A stretch of DNA of 64,000 nucleotides. It comes from Bacteroidia bacterium (GTDB lineage Bacteria > Bacteroidota > Bacteroidia > B-17B0 > Aurantibacillaceae). The stretch covers positions 37,349 through 101,348 of the forward strand of contig JAOAHO010000001.1 of assembly GCA_026415195.1 (NCBI GenBank), given 5' to 3'. Below are positions 55,365 through 64,000 of this stretch, one piece after another. The notes below the pieces were generated by a model. It did not search any database, was not told the origin of the DNA, and was given only the letters and a program-made list of their open reading frames with translations. A program made the translations under genes and the position numbers. The first letter of the stretch is position 1. Every line of letters begins with the position of its first letter.

Positions 55365-55919
55365 ATGTCAAGGATAGGAAAATTACCGGTGCTGTTACCC
55401 AAAGGGGTGGAAGCAACCATTAATTCCAATATATTAACCGTTAAGGGACCTAAAGGTACCCTTACCCGTACATTTCATCCTGACATGCAAATATTATTGG
55501 AAGATGGAAAAATCCTAGTTAAGCGCCCCACCGACCAGAAAAGACATAAGGCACTTCATGGATTAACCCGTGCCCTTATCAATAATATGATCAAAGGAGT
55601 TTCGGAGGGGTTCAGAACTGAACAGGAATTGGTTGGTGTGGGATATCGTGCTAACCTTAAAGGTCAATTATTGGAACTTTCGTTAGGATATTCTCATAAC
55701 ATTGTTTTTGAATTACCAAAAGAAATTAAAGCATCCACCACGGCTGAAAAAGGACAAAATCCCACCATCATTATGGAATGTGCCGATAATGAACTTCTGG
55801 GAATGGTGGCTGCCAAAATACGCAGTTTGCGTAAGCCGGAACCCTACAAAGGTAAAGGTATTAAGTTTGTAGGAGAAATTCTGAGAAGAAAAGCAGGCAA
55901 ATCAGCATCTAAAAAATAA
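55365..55919 (+). CDS. rplF: 50S ribosomal protein L6
   Basis: 184 residues: MSRIGKLPVLLPKGVEATIN at the start and KPEPYKGKGIKFVGEILRRK near the end, with two similar L6 domains. L6 binds near the GTPase-associated region of 23S rRNA. Confidence 0.98.
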   Translation: MSRIGKLPVLLPKGVEATINSNILTVKGPKGTLTRTFHPDMQILLEDGKILVKRPTDQKRHKALHGLTRALINNMIKGVSEGFRTEQELVGVGYRANLKGQLLELSLGYSHNIVFELPKEIKASTTAEKGQNPTIIMECADNELLGMVAAKIRSLRKPEPYKGKGIKFVGEILRRKAGKSASKK

Positions 55920-55927
55920 TAAAAGCT

Positions 55928-56278
55928 ATGGCATTATCACGTTTGGAAAGAAGGTTAAAACTTAAAAAAAGCATTGCTAAAAAATTAAAATCTACTACCC
56001 GTAAGCACCGTCTGGTAGTATACAGAAGCAACAAAGAAATTTATGCCCAAATTTGTGAAGGCAAAAAAACCTTATTTTCTGTTTCTTCACTTTCCAAAGA
56101 ATTTGCTAATCTTAAAGGTACCAAAACCGAAATCGCTTCTGAAGTTGGAAAAGCCATTGCATCCAAAGCCCTCGGTCAGGGGATTAAAGAAGTTTATTTC
56201 GACAGAAACGGATTTTTATATCATGGCCGAGTTAAGGCATTGGCTGATGGTGCACGTCAGAATGGTTTAATTTTTTAA
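55928..56278 (+). CDS. rplR: 50S ribosomal protein L18
   Basis: 116 residues with RLVVYRSNKEIYAQICEG and a C-terminal FDRNGFLYHGRVKALADGAR block. L18 binds 5S rRNA together with L5. Spaced 9 nt from each neighbour. Confidence 0.98.
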   Translation: MALSRLERRLKLKKSIAKKLKSTTRKHRLVVYRSNKEIYAQICEGKKTLFSVSSLSKEFANLKGTKTEIASEVGKAIASKALGQGIKEVYFDRNGFLYHGRVKALADGARQNGLIF

Positions 56279-56287
56279 TCTTTCATC

Positions 56288-56803
56288 ATGAACAAAAGAT
56301 ATAACAGAGTAAGAGCCACCGACATTGAACTGAAGGATCGCCTTGTTGCTGTTAACAGGGTTACAAAAGTTACGAAAGGAGGCCGTCATTTCAGTTTTGC
56401 TGCCATTGTGGTGGTGGGGAATGAAAATGGCGTAATTGGCCAGGGTCTTGGTAAAGCCAATGAAGTGGCTGATGCCATAGCCAAAGGCATTGAAGATGCA
56501 AAGAAAAACTTAATCAAAGTACCAGTGATGAAGGGCACCATACCTCATGAGCAAGAAGGTAAATTTGGCGGTGCCAGGGTATTTTTAAAGCCGGCTGCCC
56601 CAGGTACAGGTGTAATTGCAGGAGGCGCAATGCGTGCGGTGTTAGAAAGCGTGGGAGTTAAAAACATTCTAGCTAAATCGAAAGGAAGTTCAAATCCTCA
56701 CAATGTAGTTAAAGCCACGATTGATGCCCTCACAAAAATGCGCGATCCCATTTCCGTTGCAAAGCAGCGTGGCATATCTCTGGAAAAAGTATTTAACGGA
56801 TAA
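56288..56803 (+). CDS. rpsE: 30S ribosomal protein S5
   Basis: 171 residues: [20 protein letters not shown] and [20 protein letters not shown] are the two hallmark S5 blocks. S5 takes part in translational fidelity and the mRNA entry helicase. Confidence 0.98.
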   Translation: MNKRYNRVRATDIELKDRLVAVNRVTKVTKGGRHFSFAAIVVVGNENGVIGQGLGKANEVADAIAKGIEDAKKNLIKVPVMKGTIPHEQEGKFGGARVFLKPAAPGTGVIAGGAMRAVLESVGVKNILAKSKGSSNPHNVVKATIDALTKMRDPISVAKQRGISLEKVFNG

Positions 56804-56815
56804 TAGAATAAAGCC

Positions 56816-56995
56816 ATGTCGAAAGTGAAAATTACTTTGATAAAAAGCAGGATAAGAAAAAGCAAGGAAGTATTGGCCAACCTTGATGCTCTGGGATTAA
56901 AAAAAATCAACCAAAGCATAATTAAAGAACTTAATCCTGCCATAGAAGGTATGATTAAAAGGACAAAACACTTAATTAAAGTTGAGAATTTATGA
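56816..56995 (+). CDS. rpmD: 50S ribosomal protein L30
   Basis: A 59-codon frame from the ATG at 56816 reads MSKVKITLIKSRIRKSKE, then LGLKKINQSIIKELNPAIEG and ends KHLIKVENL. This is the normal size and place for L30 between rpsE and rplO. Its TGA overlaps the rplO start codon (ATGA), so the two are translationally coupled. It is easy to miss because it is so short. Confidence 0.95.
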   Translation: MSKVKITLIKSRIRKSKEVLANLDALGLKKINQSIIKELNPAIEGMIKRTKHLIKVENL

Positions 56996-57438
56996 ATTTA
57001 AGTAGTTTAAAACCCGCCAAGGGTTCGGTAAAAAATAATTTTCGCCGCGGTCGTGGTCAAGGTTCCGGAGCAGGTGGAACAGCCAGCCGTGGACACAAAG
57101 GGAACAAATCCCGTTCCGGATACCGTCTGAAAAGAGGATTTGAAGGCGGACAGATGCCGCTTCAAAGAAGGTTGCCTAAATTCGGTTTCAAAAGTCTGAA
57201 CAGAACCGAATACAGAACCATTAATCTTTTTTTGATTAATTCCTTAATGGAAAAACACAACATTAAGGAATTTAATCCTTCTGTATTTGTAGAACACGGC
57301 CTTGCTTCCAAAAAAGACAACATTAAAATTCTTGCTAAAGGAAAGCTAAATTCAGCATGTACCATTAAAGCTCATGCCTTCTCAAAATCGGCAAAAAATG
57401 AAATTGAAGCTATCGGTGGGAAGGCAGAACTGATTTAA
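56992..57438 (+). CDS. rplO: 50S ribosomal protein L15
   Basis: 148 residues with the glycine-rich N-terminus RRGRGQGSGAGGTASRGHKG and the block GYRLKRGFEGGQMPLQRRLP. Overlaps rpmD by 4 nt; secY begins 1 nt after its stop. Confidence 0.98.
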   Translation: MNLSSLKPAKGSVKNNFRRGRGQGSGAGGTASRGHKGNKSRSGYRLKRGFEGGQMPLQRRLPKFGFKSLNRTEYRTINLFLINSLMEKHNIKEFNPSVFVEHGLASKKDNIKILAKGKLNSACTIKAHAFSKSAKNEIEAIGGKAELI

Positions 57439-57439
57439 T

Positions 57440-58771
57440 ATGAAAAGATTTTTAGATACTATAAAGAATATTTGGTCAATTGAAGAGTTACGGCAGCGTA
57501 TCTTATACACTTTGGGCTTTATTATGGTTTATCGATTGGGTTCATTCGTAGTATTGCCCGGTGTGGATACTGCCGTACTCGAGCAAATGACGAACAGTAA
57601 CGATCAACGTGGCCTGGTTGGATTGATTAATATGTTTGCAGGAGGGGCCTTTCTTCGAGCTTCCATTTTTGGCCTCGGAATAATGCCCTATATTACTGCT
57701 TCCATTATAATTCAATTACTCACCATGGCTGTTCCTTTTTTCCAAAAACTTCAAAAAGAAGGGGAGAGTGGAAGAAAGAAAATCAATCAATATACACGTC
57801 TTTTAACAATCGGGGTAACTGCTGTTCAGGCTCCGGGTTATTTGGCCTCATTAAAGGCTACAGCACCCAATGCTTTCCTGGATAACTCAACTTTTTGGTG
57901 GTTCCAGTCGATACTGATCTTAGTGACGGGCACCATGTTTATCATGTGGCTTGGTGAAAGAATTACGGACCGCGGACTGGGTAACGGAATTTCTCTCATT
58001 ATCATGATTGGTATTATTGCACGATTACCTTTTGCTTTTCTTACTGAAGTGAATTCACGCTTAACCGGAAGCGGAGGACTTATTGTATTCCTTGTAGAAA
58101 TTGTTTTCCTGGTAATGGTGGTTATTGCTTCCATTCTTTTGGTTCAAGGAACTAGGAGGATTCCCGTTCAGTTCGCTAAAAAAATCATTGGGAATAAGCA
58201 ATATGGCGGAGTTCGTCAGTATTTACCCTTGAAAGTGAATGCTGCCGGTGTGATGCCTATCATTTTTGCCCAGGCTATTATGTTCATTCCGTCTGCCATT
58301 GCAGGATATACCAATCTGAGCGGAGGTATTTTCAATGAACGTTACGGTTTTTGGTATAATTTTATTTTTGCTATTTTGATTGTCGTTTTTACTTATTTCT
58401 ATACGGCCATTATGGTTAATCCGACCATGTTGGCAGATGAAATGAAGCGAAATGGAGGATTTATTCCCGGTGTTCCTGCCGGTAAAAAAACAGCCGAGTT
58501 CATCGATAAGGTGATGAACAGAATTACCTTGCCCGGTTCATTGTTTTTGGCATTTGTGGCCATAATGCCTGCTATAGCCCAAAAAATAGGAGTAAACAGT
58601 GCATTTGCTGATTTCTATGGAGGAACTTCATTATTGATCTTGGTGGGGGTGGTATTGGATACTTTACAGCAAATCGAAACTTATTTGTTAAATCGTCATT
58701 ATGACGGACTGATGAAATCGGGCAGGATAAAAGGAAGGAGTTCAGGGGCCATGATGATGCAACAAGCTTAA
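57440..58771 (+). CDS. secY: Preprotein translocase subunit SecY
   Basis: 443 residues with ten hydrophobic segments, the plug/first-TM region [16 protein letters not shown], the [15 protein letters not shown] block and the cytoplasmic loop [18 protein letters not shown] end (here [15 protein letters not shown]). SecY forms the channel with SecE and SecG for the Sec pathway that all the signal-peptide proteins of this window need. Only 8 nt lie between it and infA; adk and map are not in between. Confidence 0.98.
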   Translation: MKRFLDTIKNIWSIEELRQRILYTLGFIMVYRLGSFVVLPGVDTAVLEQMTNSNDQRGLVGLINMFAGGAFLRASIFGLGIMPYITASIIIQLLTMAVPFFQKLQKEGESGRKKINQYTRLLTIGVTAVQAPGYLASLKATAPNAFLDNSTFWWFQSILILVTGTMFIMWLGERITDRGLGNGISLIIMIGIIARLPFAFLTEVNSRLTGSGGLIVFLVEIVFLVMVVIASILLVQGTRRIPVQFAKKIIGNKQYGGVRQYLPLKVNAAGVMPIIFAQAIMFIPSAIAGYTNLSGGIFNERYGFWYNFIFAILIVVFTYFYTAIMVNPTMLADEMKRNGGFIPGVPAGKKTAEFIDKVMNRITLPGSLFLAFVAIMPAIAQKIGVNSAFADFYGGTSLLILVGVVLDTLQQIETYLLNRHYDGLMKSGRIKGRSSGAMMMQQA

Positions 58772-58779
58772 ATGTTCGT

Positions 58780-58998
58780 ATGGCAAAGCAAAGCAACATA
58801 GAGGTTGATGGAATTATAAAAGAGGCACTGAGCAATGCCATGTTCAGAGTGGAGCTTGAAAACGGCCATATCGTTACGGCTCATATTTCCGGAAAAATGC
58901 GGATGAATTACATTAAAATTCTTCCCGGCGATAAAGTTAAAATGGAAATGAGCCCTTATGATTTGACCAAAGCAAGAATAATCATGCGTTATAAATAA
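58780..58998 (+). CDS. infA: Translation initiation factor IF-1
   Basis: 72 residues, the standard length: [40 protein letters not shown] and [22 protein letters not shown]-1 binds the ribosomal A site during initiation. Together with rpmJ and rpsM it leads the alpha block. Confidence 0.98.
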   Translation: MAKQSNIEVDGIIKEALSNAMFRVELENGHIVTAHISGKMRMNYIKILPGDKVKMEMSPYDLTKARIIMRYK

Positions 58999-59005
58999 TA
59001 ACATT

Positions 59006-59122
59006 ATGAAAGTAAGAGCATCCATAAAGAAAAGAAGCGAAAACTGCAAAATCGTACGCAGGAAAGGAAAGCTTTATGTAATAAACAAATTGAACCCTAA
59101 ATTCAAACAAAGACAAAAATAA
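59006..59122 (+). CDS. rpmJ: 50S ribosomal protein L36, zinc-free form
   Basis: A 38-codon frame from the ATG at 59006: [20 protein letters not shown], then [18 protein letters not shown]. The conserved KxxRRKG core and KQRQ end identify L36. Of the usual zinc ligands only one cysteine (Cys14) is left, so this is the C-minus form. It lies 4 nt before rpsM. Confidence 0.95.
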   Translation: MKVRASIKKRSENCKIVRRKGKLYVINKLNPKFKQRQK

Positions 59123-59126
59123 TCTT

Positions 59127-59504
59127 ATGGCACGTATAGCGGGCATAGATCTACCTAAAAACAAAAGAGGCGTTATCGGCCTTACTTATATTTACGGAAT
59201 CGGGCGCAGTACCGCAGCTAAAATTCTGAATGAATGTGGTATTTTCCCCGATAAAAAAGTTTCGGAATGGACAGATGCCGAACAAGCAGCCATTCGTAAA
59301 TATATTAACGAAAACATTAAAGTAGAAGGTGCGCTCAGGTCAGAAATCCAATTGAATATCAAGCGCTTGGTAGATATTAACTGTTATCGTGGCATTCGTC
59401 ACCGTACGGGGTTGCCGGTCAGGGGTCAAAGAACCAAGACCAATGCTCGTACACGTAAAGGAAAACGTAAAACCATTGCGAATAAGAAAATGGCTACCAA
59501 ATAA
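59127..59504 (+). CDS. rpsM: 30S ribosomal protein S13
   Basis: 125 residues: [34 protein letters not shown] and the basic tail with [21 protein letters not shown]13 contacts S19 and the P-site tRNA and bridges to L5. Confidence 0.98.
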   Translation: MARIAGIDLPKNKRGVIGLTYIYGIGRSTAAKILNECGIFPDKKVSEWTDAEQAAIRKYINENIKVEGALRSEIQLNIKRLVDINCYRGIRHRTGLPVRGQRTKTNARTRKGKRKTIANKKMATK

Positions 59505-59516
59505 TTACGTATTATT

Positions 59517-59933
59517 ATGGCAAAGCAAACATCAAATAGTTCTTCTGCAACTGCTACTAAGGCACAAAAAAAGAAAAATGTTAAAGTAGATATTGCGGGT
59601 CATGCTTACATTAATGCTACTTTTAACAATATCATAATTTCTCTAACCAATCCTCAGGGGCAAGTCATTTCTTGGTCGAGTGCCGGGAAAATGGGCTTCA
59701 GGGGGTCAAAGAAAAATACACCTTACGCGGCCCAGCTTGCAGCCACTGACGCTGCCAAAGTGGCTTATGATCTTGGTTTAAGGAAAGTGAAAGTTTTTGT
59801 TAAAGGACCCGGTGCCGGAAGAGAAAGTGCCATACGAAGCATAGGAGCAGTGGGCATAGAAGTAACGGAAATTGTGGATGTCACTCCAATCCCTCACAAC
59901 GGATGCCGACCCCCAAAAAAGAGAAGAGTATAA
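59517..59933 (+). CDS. rpsK: 30S ribosomal protein S11
   Basis: 138 residues with [20 protein letters not shown] and the C-terminal [17 protein letters not shown], diagnostic of S11. Its N-terminus is a Ser/Thr/Lys-rich extension of about 20 residues. An 86-nt gap with hairpins follows before rpsD. Confidence 0.98.
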   Translation: MAKQTSNSSSATATKAQKKKNVKVDIAGHAYINATFNNIIISLTNPQGQVISWSSAGKMGFRGSKKNTPYAAQLAATDAAKVAYDLGLRKVKVFVKGPGAGRESAIRSIGAVGIEVTEIVDVTPIPHNGCRPPKKRRV

Positions 59934-59941
59934 TTCGCCAG

Positions 59942-59983
59942 CTTCTGCCCATGCAGAAGTTTGGAGTTACAATCTATAGGATT
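59942..59983 (+). promoter_or_regulatory. Hairpin-bearing leader before rpsD
   Basis: A perfect 7-bp hairpin CTTCTGC (59942-59948) / GCAGAAG (59953-59959) with a CCAT loop is followed by a smaller AATC (59971-59974) / GATT (59980-59983) pairing. No T-run follows, so it is not a simple terminator. S4, the product of the next gene, regulates its own operon in other bacteria, so a feedback site is a possible reading. This is a guess from position and structure only. Confidence 0.45.
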
Positions 59984-60019
59984 GATAACTTAAATAAAAA
60001 CAATTAAATTTTATTTAAA

Positions 60020-60625
60020 ATGGCAAGATACACAGGACCTAAAACGAGAATCGCGAGAAAGTTCAAGGAGCCTATCTATGGACCTGATAAATGGCTTGAA
60101 CGAAAAAACTATCCGCCCGGCCAACACGGCTTAATGAAGAAAAGGGCAAAGCAAAGTGAATACGCCTTGCAACTGCAGGAAAAACAGAAAGTCAAATACA
60201 TGTACGGCATTCTGGAAAGGCAGTTCTCGCGTATCTTCCAAAAAGCAGCCCGAATGAAAGGTGTTACGGGCGATAACCTTTTAAAACTCATTGAAAGTCG
60301 TCTTGATAACGTTGTTTACAGAATGGGAATTGCACCAACCCGTCCAGCTGCACGCCAGATTGTTTCTCATTGTCATATTTTAGTAAACGGAAAGGTGTGC
60401 AATATTCCATCCTATACCCTGGAGCCCGGCGATGTTATTGAAGTTCGGGAAAAAAGCAAATCACTCGATGTAATTGTGAACTCAGTGGCTACCCACTCAA
60501 ACAAATACGGATGGATAGATTTTAATCCTGCCGAACTTAAGGGTACTTTCATTCAGCGTCCTGAAAGGGCCCAAATTCCCGAAAACATCAACGAACAACT
60601 TATCGTTGAATTGTATTCTAAATAA
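60020..60625 (+). CDS. rpsD: 30S ribosomal protein S4, zinc-free form
   Basis: 201 residues: [40 protein letters not shown], the S4 RNA-binding segment [20 protein letters not shown] and an end with [11 protein letters not shown]. No cysteines occur in the N-terminal region, where the zinc-binding form has four. S4 starts 16S 5'-domain assembly and in other bacteria regulates ribosomal operons. Confidence 0.98.
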   Translation: MARYTGPKTRIARKFKEPIYGPDKWLERKNYPPGQHGLMKKRAKQSEYALQLQEKQKVKYMYGILERQFSRIFQKAARMKGVTGDNLLKLIESRLDNVVYRMGIAPTRPAARQIVSHCHILVNGKVCNIPSYTLEPGDVIEVREKSKSLDVIVNSVATHSNKYGWIDFNPAELKGTFIQRPERAQIPENINEQLIVELYSK

Positions 60626-60646
60626 CCCCTAAAAATAATAACAACT

Positions 60647-61639
60647 ATGGCTATCATTGATTTCATTAAGCCCGATAAAGTAATCATGCTCAATTCCACC
60701 GACAGGGAAGGAGCATTCGAATTTCGTCCGCTTGAACCAGGCTTTGGCATCACCATAGGAAATGCCTTGAGGCGCATACTGTTGTCTTCACTGGACGGAT
60801 TTGCCATTACCAGTGTCAGAATTGAAGGAGTTGAACATGAATTCAGTACCATCAAAGGGGTAGTGGAAGATGTAACCGAAATTGTTTTGAATTTAAAACA
60901 AGTTCGTTTTAAAAAACAACTGGAAAATCAGGAATTTGAAAAAATCACCATTCACTTTTCAGGTTCAGATAAATTCACTGCCGGTGAAATTGCCAAATAT
61001 TCTAACGCATTTCAGGTGTTAAATCCGGATTTGGTTATATTTAACTGCGAACCCAATGTTCGCGTCAAAATGGAATTAACCATTAACAAAGGGCGCGGTT
61101 ATGTTCCGGCCGAAGAAAATAAAACAAATAATGCTCCTCATGGCACCATATTCATCGATTCCATTTACACCCCTATTAAAAACGTCAAATATTCCGTTGA
61201 GAATTATCGGGTGGAACAAAAAACCGATTATGAAAAATTAATCATTGAAATCCTTACCGATGGTTCCATCACCCCTAAAGATGCATTGAAAGAAGCCGCC
61301 AAAATCCTTATTTATCATTTCATGCTCTTTTCCGATGAGAGAATTACTATGGATACTCCGGAAAGAGCAAAAGAAGATGATTTGGATGAAAGCAGCTTAC
61401 ACATGCGTCAACTTTTGAAAACAAAATTGGTGGATTTAGACCTTTCCGTGCGTGCTCTAAATTGCCTTAAAGCTGCCGATGTTGAAACCCTTGGCGATCT
61501 GGTGGCATTCAACAAAAACGACCTGCTCAAATTCAGAAATTTCGGAAAAAAATCCCTTACCGAACTGGAAGAACTCGTGCAAAGTAAAGGGTTGCATTTC
61601 GGTATGAACGTATCAAAATATAAACTTGATAAAGATTAA
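60647..61639 (+). CDS. rpoA: DNA-directed RNA polymerase subunit alpha
   Basis: 330 residues. The N-terminal assembly domain has [20 protein letters not shown] and [20 protein letters not shown]; the C-terminal domain has [20 protein letters not shown] and [20 protein letters not shown]. It dimerises to seed RNA polymerase, and the C-terminal domain contacts UP-elements and activators. Between rpsD and rplQ, as usual. Confidence 0.98.
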   Translation: MAIIDFIKPDKVIMLNSTDREGAFEFRPLEPGFGITIGNALRRILLSSLDGFAITSVRIEGVEHEFSTIKGVVEDVTEIVLNLKQVRFKKQLENQEFEKITIHFSGSDKFTAGEIAKYSNAFQVLNPDLVIFNCEPNVRVKMELTINKGRGYVPAEENKTNNAPHGTIFIDSIYTPIKNVKYSVENYRVEQKTDYEKLIIEILTDGSITPKDALKEAAKILIYHFMLFSDERITMDTPERAKEDDLDESSLHMRQLLKTKLVDLDLSVRALNCLKAADVETLGDLVAFNKNDLLKFRNFGKKSLTELEELVQSKGLHFGMNVSKYKLDKD

Positions 61640-61645
61640 CATGCC

Positions 61646-62137
61646 ATGAGACACGGAGACAAAATCAATAATTTAAGCCGTACCACTAAACACCGTAAGG
61701 CTTTGCTGCGAAATCTGGCGAATTCATTAATACAACATAAAAGAATTTTTACCACTTTGGCCAAAGCGAAAGCCCTAAGGACTTTTGTAGAACCCATTCT
61801 TACAAAAGCCAAAACCGACACCCAGCATCACAGGCGTTTGGTTTATTCCTATCTTCAGAATAAAGAAGCGGTTAAAATCCTATTTCGTGAAGTGAGCGAA
61901 AAAATAGCCAATCGTAACGGAGGTTATACCCGCATCATTAAAATAGGTAACCGTCAGGGGGATGCTGCCGAAATGGCCATGATAGAGCTGGTGGATTTTA
62001 ATCAGATTTATAGCGGAAAACCGCAAAAAACCGAGAAAAAGAAAACGACCCGTCGTAGCAGGAAAAAATCATCAACTCCCGCAACCGAAAATAAACCTGC
62101 TGTGGAAAATTCAAATAATTCCAAAACTCAGGAATAA
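61646..62137 (+). CDS. rplQ: 50S ribosomal protein L17 with extended basic tail
   Basis: 163 residues. The core (about 1-115) has [40 protein letters not shown] and [20 protein letters not shown]. The remaining 45 residues are a Lys/Thr/Ser-rich low-complexity tail, which is common in L17 of this phylum and absent from E. coli. It is the last ribosomal gene; an intrinsic terminator follows. Confidence 0.97.
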   Translation: MRHGDKINNLSRTTKHRKALLRNLANSLIQHKRIFTTLAKAKALRTFVEPILTKAKTDTQHHRRLVYSYLQNKEAVKILFREVSEKIANRNGGYTRIIKIGNRQGDAAEMAMIELVDFNQIYSGKPQKTEKKKTTRRSRKKSSTPATENKPAVENSNNSKTQE

Positions 62138-62164
62138 TACTTTGTCAAATCTGATTAAATTTAT

Positions 62165-62199
62165 GCTCTCTGAAAAAAAACAGAGGGCTTTTTTATTTT
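62165..62199 (+). terminator. Intrinsic terminator of the ribosomal super-operon
   Basis: GCTCTCTG (62165-62172) pairs with CAGAGGGC (62181-62188) across an A8 loop, 8 bp with one G-U pair, followed by TTTTTTATTTT. It ends directly at the start codon of the next gene (62200), which leaves that gene either leaderless or dependent on read-through. Confidence 0.88.
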
Positions 62200-63888
62200 A
62201 TGAAAAAGTTGATTGAATGTGTGCCCAATTTTAGCGAGGGCAAAGATGAAAAAGTTATCCGGGCAATTGCCGATTCCATTCGCTCGGTTGAAGGGATAAA
62301 ATTATTAAATATTGATCCGGGCAAAGCCACCAACAGGACTGTTATTACCTTTGTGGGTGCCCCTGAAGACGTGGTTGAAGCAGCTTTCAGATCAATTAAG
62401 ACAGCGGGCGAATTAATCGACATGCGTAAGCATAAGGGCGAGCATCCGCGAATGGGAGCCACTGACGTTTGCCCACTGGTTCCTCTTTATGGAATCAGTA
62501 TGAAAGAAACGGTTGAATATGCTCTTAAGCTTGCCAAAAGGGTAGGGGAAGAATTGGGAATTCCGGTTTATCTGTATGAAGAAGCCCAGCCGAAGAAAGA
62601 AAGAAAAAATTTGTCGGTAATCCGTGCCGGAGAATACGAAGGTTTTTTTAAGAAAATTCAACTTCCGGAGTGGAAGCCTGATTTCGGTCCGGCAATCATG
62701 GATGAAAAACGTGGTGCCACGGTTATTGGTGCCCGCGATTTTTTAATTGCTTATAATGTAAATTTAAATACCACATCTGTCAGAAGGGCCAATTCGGTGG
62801 CATTTGATGTTCGTGAAGCAGGAAGAGTAATGCGCGAGGGCGACCCTATCACTGGTAAAATTGTTTATAATCCTGATGGAACACCAAAAGTTATTCCGGG
62901 GTCTTTGAAGCATGTAAAAGCCATAGGATGGTATATTGAAGAGTATGGAATTGCCCAAGTCTCCATGAACCTGACCAACATACGTGAAACACCTTTACAT
63001 GTGGCTTTTGATGAAGTTTGTAAGAAAGCAAGCGAGCGAGGATTGCGTGTAACGGGAAGTGAATTGGTAGGATTAATACCGTTGCAATGCCTGTTGGATG
63101 CAGGAAAATATTTTTTAAAAAAGCAAAAACGTTCGGCAGGCGTTTCGGAAAAAGAACTTATTAAAATAGCTGTAAAATCCCTTGGCCTTGATGATCTTAA
63201 GCCATTTAATCCGGAAGAAAGGATAATAGAGTATTTAATTAAAGACAAAATCGATAAAGAACTTACCCAAATTTCTATTGCCGATTTTGCCGACCAAACA
63301 GCATCGGAAAGTCCTGCGCCTGGAGGAGGTTCTGTTGCTGCCCTGTTAGGCAGTTTGGCCGCATCATTAGGTACCATGGTGGCAAATTTAAGTTCTCACA
63401 AACGCGGATGGGATCATCGTTGGGAGTTTTTTTCCGATTGGGCTGAAAAGGGGCAAAAACAAAAAGAAATTTTATTGAATCTTATTAACGAAGACACCTT
63501 AGCCTTCAAAAAAGTAATGGAAGCGCTTGCTTTGCCAAGGTCTAATGAAGAGGAAATGGCTTTAAGGAAAAGGGCAATTACGGATGCAAATAAACGTGCC
63601 ATGGAGGTTCCTTTTTTGGTAATGCAAGAAAGCTTGAAATGTATGGGACTTCTGGAGGCCATGGCCAAAGAAGGAAATCCGGCTTCCGCATCCGATGCCG
63701 GGGTGGGTGCTTTGTGTGCGCGAAGTGCAGTATGGGGAGCATGGATGAATGTTTGTATCAATGCTGCAGGTGTAGAAGATGAAGAATGGAAAAGAAGTAT
63801 TTTAAATAAAGGTAAAGAAATCCTGAACCTTGCAATTCAAAAAGAAAAAGAAATTATTGCTTGTGTGGAGCAGAAAATGAATTTATGA
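62200..63888 (+). CDS. ftcD: Bifunctional glutamate formimidoyltransferase / formiminotetrahydrofolate cyclodeaminase
   Basis: 562 residues, similar in size and order to the fused vertebrate FTCD. The formimidoyltransferase part (about 1-325) begins KKLIECVPNFSEGKDEKVIR and carries KHKGEHPRMGATDVCPLVP with the catalytic histidine at about residue 82. The cyclodeaminase part (about 345-560) carries ADQTASESPAPGGGSVAALL and GNPASASDAGVGALCARSAV. The enzyme takes the formimino group of formiminoglutamate from histidine breakdown into the folate pool. No hut genes are in the window. The start codon abuts the terminator of the ribosomal operon. The stop overlaps the dCMP-deaminase start by 4 nt. 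Confidence 0.95.
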   Translation: MKKLIECVPNFSEGKDEKVIRAIADSIRSVEGIKLLNIDPGKATNRTVITFVGAPEDVVEAAFRSIKTAGELIDMRKHKGEHPRMGATDVCPLVPLYGISMKETVEYALKLAKRVGEELGIPVYLYEEAQPKKERKNLSVIRAGEYEGFFKKIQLPEWKPDFGPAIMDEKRGATVIGARDFLIAYNVNLNTTSVRRANSVAFDVREAGRVMREGDPITGKIVYNPDGTPKVIPGSLKHVKAIGWYIEEYGIAQVSMNLTNIRETPLHVAFDEVCKKASERGLRVTGSELVGLIPLQCLLDAGKYFLKKQKRSAGVSEKELIKIAVKSLGLDDLKPFNPEERIIEYLIKDKIDKELTQISIADFADQTASESPAPGGGSVAALLGSLAASLGTMVANLSSHKRGWDHRWEFFSDWAEKGQKQKEILLNLINEDTLAFKKVMEALALPRSNEEEMALRKRAITDANKRAMEVPFLVMQESLKCMGLLEAMAKEGNPASASDAGVGALCARSAVWGAWMNVCINAAGVEDEEWKRSILNKGKEILNLAIQKEKEIIACVEQKMNL

Positions 63889-64000
63889 TTAAGCGCCCTA
63901 CCTTCGATGAAATTTACATGAAGTTGGCCCTGGAACTGGCTAAGAGGTCGCATTGCGTAAAGGCCCAGGTGGGGGCTGTATTGGTAAAAGTCACCCGCAT
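63885..64000 (+). CDS. dCMP / cytidine deaminase family protein, cut off by the window edge
   Basis: Only the first 38 codons are visible: MIKRPTFDEIYMKLALELAK, then RSHCVKAQVGAVLVKVTR. This is the N-terminus of the deoxycytidylate (ComEB-type) deaminase family, whose zinc-binding HxE and PCxxC motifs would follow beyond the edge. dCMP deaminase makes dUMP for thymidylate synthesis. Its ATG overlaps the ftcD stop (ATGA). Confidence 0.85.
   Translation, partial: MIKRPTFDEIYMKLALELAKRSHCVKAQVGAVLVKVTR

Overview
The window is a chromosomal segment of a Bacteroidota (Bacteroidetes) bacterium, probably free-living and aerobic. The evidence for the phylum is the gliding-motility ABC genes gldF and gldG, two PorP/SprF-family proteins, three secreted proteins ending in type IX secretion (T9SS) type-B sorting domains, a UbiA enzyme of the kind usual in this phylum, and promoters of the TTTG / TAnnTTTG type. 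Start codons also generally lack Shine-Dalgarno sequences, and the two tRNA genes do not encode CCA. Aerobic life is suggested by O2-dependent hemF and heme A synthase (ctaA). The DNA is AT-rich throughout, and I see no insertion sequence, prophage or CRISPR array. The order and genus cannot be decided from the sequence alone.

Layout. 1-3.6 kb: a truncated ddl, tRNA-Arg and clpB. 3.8-5.3 kb: a small T9SS type-B protein with one SprB-like repeat, overlapping a PorP/SprF gene. 5.3-8.7 kb: an RluA-type pseudouridine synthase, rpmE2, carA and a SpoIIE-type phosphatase. 8.7-11.5 kb: a DUF2490 outer-membrane protein and a large type-B secreted protein. 11.5-17.2 kb (minus): Maf, UbiA-type transferase, hemF, a LysM/periplasmic-binding fusion and guaA. 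Then tRNA-Leu. 17.5-25.0 kb (minus): SMUBP2-like helicase, sterol-desaturase-like protein, folB, gldG, gldF, a serine hydrolase and mtgA. 25.1-26.8 kb: a thioredoxin-fold protein and a frameshifted histidine kinase. 26.8-35.0 kb (minus): an overlapping or closely packed run of a giant beta-propeller type-B substrate, a second PorP, a PorE-like OmpA protein and a GlmU-like protein. 35.0-45.1 kb (minus): DedA, a cysteine-less flavoprotein, pdxA, two secreted amidohydrolase-like proteins, a HerA-like ATPase and ctaA.

From 45.2 to 62.1 kb the plus strand carries the fused str-S10-spc-alpha ribosomal super-operon: rpsL, rpsG, fusA, then rpsJ through rplQ, with secY, infA, rpmJ and rpoA. tuf, adk and map are not in their familiar places. 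There is a strong promoter before rpsL, a consensus internal promoter plus hairpin before rpsH, a hairpin-bearing leader before rpsD, and an intrinsic terminator after rplQ. A fused glutamate formimidoyltransferase / formimino-THF cyclodeaminase follows, overlapping a truncated dCMP-deaminase gene at the right edge.

The strongest recurring theme is surface secretion. At two separate loci a type-B T9SS cargo gene lies directly upstream of, and overlaps, a PorP/SprF gene; one of these loci also encodes a protein with the domain order of PorE. I found no clearly new defence or mobile system. The best leads are the cargo-PorP-PorE-like module, the single-base break in the histidine kinase, the hidden signal peptide before the 9.5 kb gene, the flavoprotein lacking its redox cysteines, and the two candidate ribosomal leader elements.
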